Below are positions 60,501 through 64,000 of a stretch of DNA of 64,000 nucleotides, one piece after another (positions within the stretch are counted from its first letter, which is position 1; each line of letters begins with the position of its first letter). This DNA comes from Pteria penguin (Eukaryota > Mollusca > Bivalvia > Pterioida > Pteriidae). Location: the NCBI GenBank assembly GCA_035048485.1, contig CM068583.1:68684306-68748305 (forward strand), given 5' to 3'. Position numbers and translations under genes: made by a program. The notes below the pieces were generated by a model. It was not told the origin of the DNA. It searched no databases and worked only from the letters and a program-made list of their open reading frames with translations.

Positions 60501-63471
60501 TTATAGGTTGCAGTTACATGTATTACCAGAAGGTTGAGAATTCTATGGCAAGGGGAATCTTTTTATAGGAATTAAAGTATCGAATAAACAAAAATGGCAA
60601 TTCTGTGCTAAAACATTTACAAAAAAACACATTACAGAAGCAGAGAAATGTAGACTTGATTTACAAAGAAGAGAAAGATCCTACATTGTTTGCCTTATTA
60701 TACATGGGTATACATCATTTCATAAGAGAGTTGCTCTTTTTTGCAACATATATGTTTGAAAACTTACGTAAATAATGACTTATAACATGATCAGGTGACA
60801 ACAGTTTTAACCATATCACAGAAACTTCGAATTAGTGTGAATTTTGCACTTTCATAAATCCTAATACATTTTTCATTACTTTTCACTGAGAACTCTATGA
60901 CTGGCCTTGTCTAAATCTTTTCATTGGAGATACATGTAAAGTCCTGAACCTTATACCATCTGACTGTTAGACAGGACTCCTCCAGATCAGGGATCATAGC
61001 TCGTTTTCAGACTTTCAGAGCATGGATGGCTCCTGTTGATATCACTCAACTAATCAATATTTTTTAATATTTATATACTTATTTCTTAATAATACATGTA
61101 TTCGTGTTCATATTTTCAACCTGAGAAGTCTGTTGGTTCTTTTTCCTATATGGAGGATTATGTATAGATTTTTAAATGTGTGTTCTCTGATTGTACTACT
61201 TTTGTGGTTAGTGGGAAAGTGGGTCTGTAACCTGGTTGACCACTCCAAATGAGTGACAAATGTCATTTTGATTGGCCATTCATATTCAGTACACAACAGC
61301 ATCAAAATCAATATTTTTGTGATGTCTCTGTGTGCTTATTCTTTCATTATCTACATACATGTATCTGTGTGCTTATTCTTTCATTATGCATACATGTATC
61401 TGTGTGCTTATTCTTTCATTATCTACATATCTGTGTGCTTATTCTTTCATTATCTGCATATATGTATCTGTGTGCTTATTTTTTCATTATCTACATATCT
61501 GTGTGCTTATTCTTTCATTATCTACATTCTTTCATTATCTGCATATATGTATCTGTGTGCTTATTTTTTCATTATCTACATATCTGTTTGCTTATTATCT
61601 ACATATTGCCTATTGGTGGTGACTTTTCTCATTCAACTAAGTCAGAAAACTGTTTATTTATAACTGAACGTCTTGATTTATGAGATCCATGTAACTAGTA
61701 CTAACTATCTAAAGAGCATTAGTAGATCTTTTCCATGGTAAAATAAGAAAATTCATTAGAATATGACAGAAATATGCCATCTTTTTACTTCATATGCAGA
61801 AAAAATATTCTTATATTGTTACACTTCTAGTAAGTTAAACTGATGTATGCCGATATGGTGAAAGTCAAAACAGAATTTGAATTTGAAGAAGCCAACCAAG
61901 CCACAGGGATATACAGTACAGTACTGGTGGAACTCTGAATGCCCACTGTGGACCTGAAATATCAGTGGGCATTAGGAGTGGACATTTACCTGAGCTATCA
62001 AACTGTCCACTTACCTGTATGTTAATTCTAACTGGCTCTTACAAGAATGTCCACTGTGTCCAGTGGACATTTATAATGCCCACTCTAAAAATGCCCAGTG
62101 TGACCAGTGGACAAATTAAGTTCCACTCGGACTGTACTGTATCACACAGAATTTGAAGAAGCCAACCAAGCCACAGGTCCGAGGGAGGGGGATTGGTTAA
62201 ATTTATGAGGATTGGGAGGGGGGGGGAATCACCTTTTTTTATTATTTTTTCGCGATATTCTTGCATATTTTTTTTTCAAAAATCGCACTAAAAATGTCAG
62301 AAGGTGAAAAAAATCTCACATGGATTTTATTTTTAATATCGACAGAAAATAGCATGAAATGTCTGCACGGCGAGTCTTCTCATGCATTCCGTGATCATGT
62401 AAGCACAATCGGGCTCAGCGCTTAAATACTGTAAGCCTGTAGATGACCCTGTCTCGAAGTATTACTGATAAATATAAAATATGTGTTTATCACTCCCCGA
62501 TGTAGCTATAGTATGTAGCTATAGTATAGCACATTATATAGGAACCATGTTTAAATTTTATACTTATATTACAAAAAGTCGTTACATCTTCAAGAAATTA
62601 GGGATCTTCAATGTAAAAACATTCAATTCTTGATTGATTAAAGACTTCACTAGCATCGAGTTCATACTTTTCATTATTTTTTTTCGATTTGTGAAAAATC
62701 TCGATGTGACTACTTCAGTGAGAGACTAATCTCATATTATAACTTGAATTCTCTCATAGTATATTTTGGAGCAAGAGAATTCTATCATTCACCCTGAAAG
62801 CCAGGGTAACCCCTGTATACATATTGAATTTTAACACTAGGGAAATTTATGTCTCAGCAGAAGAAATCGTGAGGATTTATGTTTTAGCGGAAGAAATGAA
62901 GGGTTTAGTCCGAGATTCTCTGTCCGTCTCCCTCTTTTGATGTGGGCTGGTATCTCTAAAATTTCCAACTATTGATGAACGAAATCTGACCCTCTCACAC
63001 AAACTGCTGATATCAAAAGTGGGAGAAGGGCAGGGAATCTCGGACTATGAAGGGTCCAATTGGAGGTCAGGAGATGGCCTGTTTCATCAGGAGATTTCTA
63101 CCTCCCGACATGGCAAGCTTCTGCGGAGTCGTTACAAAGTGTACTCATTTGTTGAACGTTATACTGCAATGATTGTTAAAAAACTTACATATACCATGTC
63201 CATGTGCTCGGTAATGTTACTGTATGATGTAGTAACAGTTGCAACAAAGAAGCAAAGAGTGAAACAGAGTCACACACATGCATACCTAATCACTGCTAAG
63301 CTAATACATCATTTGTTTCAAATGTATGAAACTATGATGACTGATGTTCAGATATCTATTTCATTTTAAGAGGGAAATTCGCGCTAAATTTCAAATTTCA
63401 TTACACAAGTAAGTGCAGCAGTACATATGTTCGTAAAACGCATTTTCATTTACCTTGCTTGCAGAACTCAT
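36402..63471 (-). CDS. BAP18: BAP18 homologue, SANT-domain chromatin complex subunit (spliced)
   Basis: Five coding exons on the reverse strand (63471-63454, 56113-56019, 47720-47619, 38584-38394, 36502-36402) join in matching phases into about 168 codons; the human protein (C17orf49) has 172. Recognisable stretches, N to C: VGEIFTAAGAAFSKLGDL, GKWTQYEIDMLRKAVKRFGD (SANT/Myb-like), SQIKAQIKRK, GLPLPSEPSPKK, QPKKQK, VTLSALN, SDVDIEG and KRLDFD. All match the human protein in order. In human, BAP18 associates with the BPTF/NURF remodeller and MLL1 H3K4 methyltransferase complexes, and its SANT domain is linked to reading H3K4 methylation. Two Lys-rich patches (about residues 98-104 and 129-133) may serve nuclear import. 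The gene covers 27 kb, almost all of it intron filled with satellites and transposable elements. Confidence 0.92.
36605..37835. repeat. 64-bp tandem array (BAP18 intron 4), interrupted by a SINE
   Basis: The unit is 'cactataagatacctattgt', 'ctgtgataggcctggtatcc' and 'agggctgacacaacacactc' plus 'ccct'. A four-unit block (about 254 bp) is repeated nearly exactly at 36655-36908 and 36909-37162, giving higher-order structure. The SINE at 37185-37465 splits one unit. Confidence 0.92.
37185..37465 (+). mobile_element. tRNA-derived SINE with AATC tail
   Basis: A head with Pol III A box (TGGCCTAGTGG, 37194-37204) and perfect B box (GGTTCGATTCC), a tRNA-unrelated body of about 200 bp and an (AATC)n tail. 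A 13-bp target-site duplication, TGGTATCCAGGGC (37172-37184) and TGGTAGCCAGGGC (37466-37478), differs at one base and lies within the host 64-bp repeat, which fixes both ends. The tRNA-like head has a poor anticodon stem; an Arg-CCT-type origin is possible but uncertain. The body and tail resemble SINEs widespread in molluscs. Confidence 0.9.
38160..38350. repeat. Degenerate ~50-bp repeat, about 4 units
   Basis: Phrases such as 'gaggtcaatatattgtttaa', 'gaggtcaatgtaatgttaaa' and 'taggtcaatgccatgtttga', with 'actgctaa' between them. It lies just downstream of BAP18 exon 4. Confidence 0.55.
38394..38584 (-). CDS. BAP18: BAP18 coding exon 4
   Basis: A 191-bp exon: one base completing Ile, 63 codons, and one base of the next codon. 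It encodes SQIKAQIKRKAFDDAGLPLP, then SEPSPKKLAIK, a less conserved Ala/Val/Ser/Pro stretch and QPKKQKHN. The human counterpart reads [20 protein letters not shown], then PAESPKK and IKKQKA. The acceptor is 'tttattatccag'; the donor G|GTACAA is weaker than average. A duplicated 25-bp segment sits just upstream of the acceptor. Confidence 0.93.
38610..38659. repeat. 25-bp tandem duplication upstream of the exon 4 acceptor
   Basis: Two copies of a 25-bp unit containing 'aaagacatgctgaaactgta'. On the transcribed strand each copy carries extra AG dinucleotides in pyrimidine context ('ttctgtacag', 'tttcag'). Confidence 0.9.
38904..47136. repeat. 42-bp satellite, about 196 copies (BAP18 intron 3)
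   Basis: Units of 42 bp: 'catatcacagtgctgtctag' then 'caccacatgatgatgctcca' and 'ta'. Variants carry 'acaaaacaa' in place of 'acatgatga', or 'cagatcacagag'. Higher-order structure is clear: a block at 42766-43302 recurs at 43564-44100, 798 bp or 19 units away. On the reverse strand two frames are open for long stretches (14-residue units CGARQHCDMYGASS and VVLDSTVICMEHHH). Both are read-through of a period divisible by three. The array fills almost the whole 9-kb intron. Confidence 0.95.
47256..47425. repeat. Dispersed repeat copy 1 (BAP18 intron 3)
   Basis: Similar to 54745-54905: both run through 'ctcattta..gaac', 'aatttcccttcaactc', 'ttctatttcttaatacaaat', 'acatccct' and 'aactcctct'. Probably a small DNA-transposon derivative or an old repeat. 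Confidence 0.6.
47619..47720 (-). CDS. BAP18: BAP18 coding exon 3 (SANT domain)
   Basis: A 102-bp exon. Its first base completes a Ser codon from exon 2, then GKWTQYEIDMLRKAVKRFGD, DLDAISDTIKTRT, and two bases of an Ile codon. The acceptor is 'ttttctgctag' and the donor GTGAGT. The Trp, the hydrophobic/basic helix pattern and RFGDD match the human SANT domain (KWTETEIEMLRAAVKRFGDD). The domain finishes in exon 4. Confidence 0.95.
48045..48095. repeat. Single copy of the 'gccacaccatctatatggt' repeat
   Basis: Carries 'ttttgattgttgttgttttt' then 'gccacaccatttatatggta', the same unit that is tandem at 51918-52095. Confidence 0.7.
48228..51073. mobile_element. Hairpin-ended dispersed element with internal tandem units
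   Basis: Begins at 'aagaggcctatgtgggccta' (a short hairpin) and ends in a strong hairpin at 51040-51070 (AGCTCACTTGAGCC, loop ttt, GGCTCAGGTGAGCT). Within it a unit containing 'ccctctagatcatt', 'gaagaagaagtttatcaaa', 'gtggtggcgccacctgt' and 'taccaagtttcatgaaa' occurs about four times, the last three at about 495-bp spacing (near 49790, 50284, 50780). I recognise these ends from repeats abundant in bivalve genomes but cannot assign a transposon class. The similar reverse-strand frames at 49795-49977 and 50288-50506 are carried by the units. Located in BAP18 intron 2. Confidence 0.7.
51918..52095. repeat. ~45-55-bp tandem repeat, 3-4 copies
   Basis: The unit contains 'gtggctagttttgattgttg' and 'tgccacaccatctatatggt'. 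A single diverged copy sits at 48045. Confidence 0.85.
52226..54541. repeat. AT-rich 21/24-bp satellite (BAP18 intron 2)
   Basis: Units of 21 bp ('ttgggtatataagtatactt' + a) and 24 bp ('ttgggtatatatatagtata' + ctta) intermix. A 921-bp element interrupts it at 52324-53244. Units carry the palindromes AAGTATACTT or GTATAC. Both strands have open Ile/Tyr-rich frames, which are read-through. Confidence 0.95.
52324..53244. mobile_element. Non-autonomous TIR element, TA-flanked (921 bp)
   Basis: Terminal inverted repeats begin CCGTATTCACTCGTGTA; about 24 of the first 26 bases match between ends. TA flanks both ends (52322-52323, 53245-53246), as expected for Tc1/mariner-type insertion. 'gtgtataatacgcac' also occurs subterminally in both orientations, so the right end can fold on itself. 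No transposase frame is visible (longest about 74 codons, unrecognised). Inserted cleanly in the AT-rich satellite. Confidence 0.85.
54745..54905. repeat. Dispersed repeat copy 2 (BAP18 intron 2)
   Basis: The partner of 47256-47425, with 'aatttcccattaactcaag', 'ttcttatttcttaatataaa' and 'cttgaactcctctcag'. Confidence 0.6.
55338..55520. repeat. 41-bp tandem repeat, 4-5 copies
   Basis: The unit contains 'tctggattctgacag' and 'aaggaattcagtgatcctgg'. Confidence 0.9.
55556..56018. repeat. 47-bp tandem repeat abutting the exon 2 splice donor
   Basis: About nine units, 'tagattggagataaaagcta' + 'aggaggcttatgttactgat' + 'atttacc'. The last, slightly shortened unit runs into 'tttacctagatggg', which on the transcribed strand is BAP18 exon 2's own 5' splice site. 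Most units carry the reverse-strand motif TAG|GTAAAT. Confidence 0.9.
56019..56113 (-). CDS. BAP18: BAP18 coding exon 2
   Basis: A 95-bp exon in phase 0 encoding VGEIFTAAGAAFSKLGDL, then TLQLHP and an Ala/Pro/Ser tail. It is nearly identical to the human segment GEIFSAAGAAFTKLGEL. The acceptor is 'ttttctgttaag'; the donor TCTAG|GTAAA is at 56018. The donor and the last exon bases resemble the units of the adjacent 47-bp tandem array. Confidence 0.92.
56780..57200. repeat. Degenerate dispersed repeat with hairpin end
   Basis: Units about 150 bp apart contain 'catcaaaatgtagtacttct', 'tatggtgaat' and 'gaaatatgaaagtcc' (near 56790, 56890, 57045). It ends in a hairpin CCCCCTCCAAAC / GTTTGAAGGGGG at about 57170-57198. 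This is a bivalve-type old repeat. Confidence 0.6.
57450..58036. mobile_element. Second, partial copy of the hairpin-ended element
   Basis: Shares 'catccctctagaa', 'ggagaccttgag', 'ctaagtttcatgaa', 'gaagaagaagttt' and the terminal 'tggctcaggtgagct' with the 48228-51073 element, in the same orientation. The left stem of its hairpin is decayed. Confidence 0.6.
58310..58740. repeat. Degenerate dispersed repeat
   Basis: Repeated text such as 'gatgtaggtaacattaatag', 'gatataagtatcatcaatgg' and 'gatgtaggtatcattaatga', with 'aaggtcaaggtaacc' and 'ccagacggacaaatac' at the end. Units are about 120-170 bp and strongly diverged. Confidence 0.5.
58905..59620. repeat. Degenerate ~160-bp tandem units ('gacagagttatgcccctt')
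   Basis: 'tttttgacagagttatgccc' or variants recur near 59085, 59250, 59410 and 59565, each followed by 'aacttagaaaatttc'. It opens with the hairpin-like 'taccccccttt..aggaggggca'. A repeat style I associate with bivalve genomes. Confidence 0.65.
59621..61324. other. Unremarkable part of BAP18 intron 1
   Basis: AT-rich, with no supported exon. A 100-codon forward frame at 59997-60299 has no recognisable domain and no good splice context. Confidence 0.5.
61325..61605. repeat. 31/37-bp tandem repeat, about 8 copies
   Basis: The unit contains 'tctgtgtgcttattctttca' and 'ttatctacat', with or without 'acatgt'. Forward frames here are read-through. Confidence 0.9.
61908..62148. mobile_element. 241-bp inverted-repeat insert between 29-bp direct repeats
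   Basis: Identical 29-bp direct repeats (61879-61907 and 62149-62177, starting 'gaatttgaagaagccaac') flank the insert. Its ends are imperfectly inverted: 'atacagtacagtactggtgg' at the left against 'atacagtacagtccgagtgg' read from the right. The inside is rich in 'gtccact'/'agtggac' pairs. The family is unknown. Confidence 0.65.
62905..63047. mobile_element. 143-bp MITE with 8-bp target duplication
   Basis: Arms of about 36 bp begin TAGTCCGAGATTC (left, 62906-62941; right, 63011-63047 reversed). TGAAGGGT is duplicated on both sides (62897-62904 and 63048-63055). An 8-bp duplication fits hAT-type elements. It lies about 400 bp inside BAP18 intron 1. Confidence 0.75.
63454..63471 (-). CDS. BAP18: BAP18 coding exon 1 (MSSASK)
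   Basis: ATG at 63471-63469 opens MSSASK, closely matching the human start MTSASTK, and a donor GTAAATG follows at 63453. An out-of-frame ATG lies 7 bases upstream. A possible acceptor ('tatattttttcag' on the reverse strand, ending at 63496) would make this a 42-nt exon beginning at 63495 and imply a separate 5' non-coding exon further upstream. Confidence 0.85.
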
Positions 63472-64000
63472 ATCTCATAGTCTACAATCGCTTTCCTGAA
63501 AAAATATATGTTTACATCTAACATACAGTAGCCTCTACTCCATGTTTTGAAAATAGTCTGAAACAGGCCATTCAAATAAAGATGACATATTGTCCACTGA
63601 TACAGCAGCAGGTGAATAAGAAATTATTTAAATAAACGTTTAAATACATATTTCAAAATGAACCTCGTGGTATCTTTTTGAAATATTAGAGACTATACTG
63701 CAGTAACTGTTGTTATTTTTAACACAATCACATGACTTCTGAGACACTATCACAAGCTTTCACAGTCTCTGTCACTGAGTGGTGCGCTATAGGTTTTTTG
63801 GGGAAGAACAAGTGCAGTGAGTAGATATAATTTGATTTCATTTAATTTTTTATTTCTTGTTTAGTAAATGCAGGATTCTTTCCTTCTTTTCTGATGGAAA
63901 TACTCTCTACAGCAAGATAATTTGCAATTGAATAAAGGAAATTGAAAAAGTCCGTGTTACAATCAGTCTTACCTATCAGTATACTAGTAGATCTTGTGCT
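63472..64000 (-). other. 5' flank of BAP18
   Basis: The 5' UTR and possibly the promoter of BAP18 should lie here. On the transcribed strand I see no clear TATA box or CpG-rich stretch. 63472-63495 would be 5' UTR if the acceptor ending at 63496 is used. Confidence 0.35.

Noticed and set aside
63019..63369. 116-codon forward ORF next to BAP18 exon 1
   Set aside because: It starts inside a MITE arm, lies in an intron on the opposite strand, and has no domain or splice support.

Overview
This window is nuclear DNA from an animal, most likely a bivalve mollusc. The evidence is AT-rich sequence with long introns and GT/AG splice junctions, a metazoan chromatin gene, a tRNA-derived SINE with an AATC tail, and several degenerate dispersed repeats of the kind common in bivalve genomes (phrases such as 'gacagagttatgcccctt', and a hairpin end reading 'ggctcaggtgagct'). 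There is nothing prokaryotic here, and most long open frames are read-through of tandem repeats.

Two genes can be supported. Gene 1 (+ strand, 7188-12960, possibly with more 5' exons) has a 411-bp exon and a 2.7-kb terminal exon. It encodes an unrecognised protein with a short conserved-looking segment followed by two blocks of decapeptide repeats, one acidic and one basic and Ser/Thr/Pro-rich. Gene 2 (- strand, 63471 down to about 36402) is an orthologue of BAP18 (human C17orf49), a SANT-domain subunit of the NURF and MLL1 chromatin complexes. Its five coding exons join in compatible phases into about 168 codons (human: 172). The two genes converge across about 23 kb that is mostly satellite DNA.

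Layout: 1-2257, 45-bp satellite. 2258-7187, AT-rich, with minor repeats and a promoter-like patch near 5150. 7188-12960, gene 1. 12961-19454, AT-rich with small tandem arrays. 19455-22635, 38-bp satellite ending in a foldback palindrome. 23165-30235, 61-bp satellite. 30490-33475, 20/40-bp satellite with an inverted block. 34075-35035, 26-bp array. 35036-36401, presumed 3' region of BAP18. 36402-63471, BAP18. Its introns hold a 64-bp array split by a SINE, an 8.2-kb 42-bp satellite, a hairpin-ended repeat element, an AT-rich satellite split by a TA-flanked inverted-repeat element, and a 47-bp array that appears to have grown from exon 2's own splice donor.

The notable feature is the density of unrelated, locus-specific tandem arrays: by eye about 16 families covering roughly 40% of the window, several inside one small gene. 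I see no new enzymatic or defence system. The most interesting signals are structural: the repeat seeded by a splice site, the foldback at the satellite edge, the inverted satellite block, and the coding decapeptide blocks that seem to share one 30-bp ancestor.
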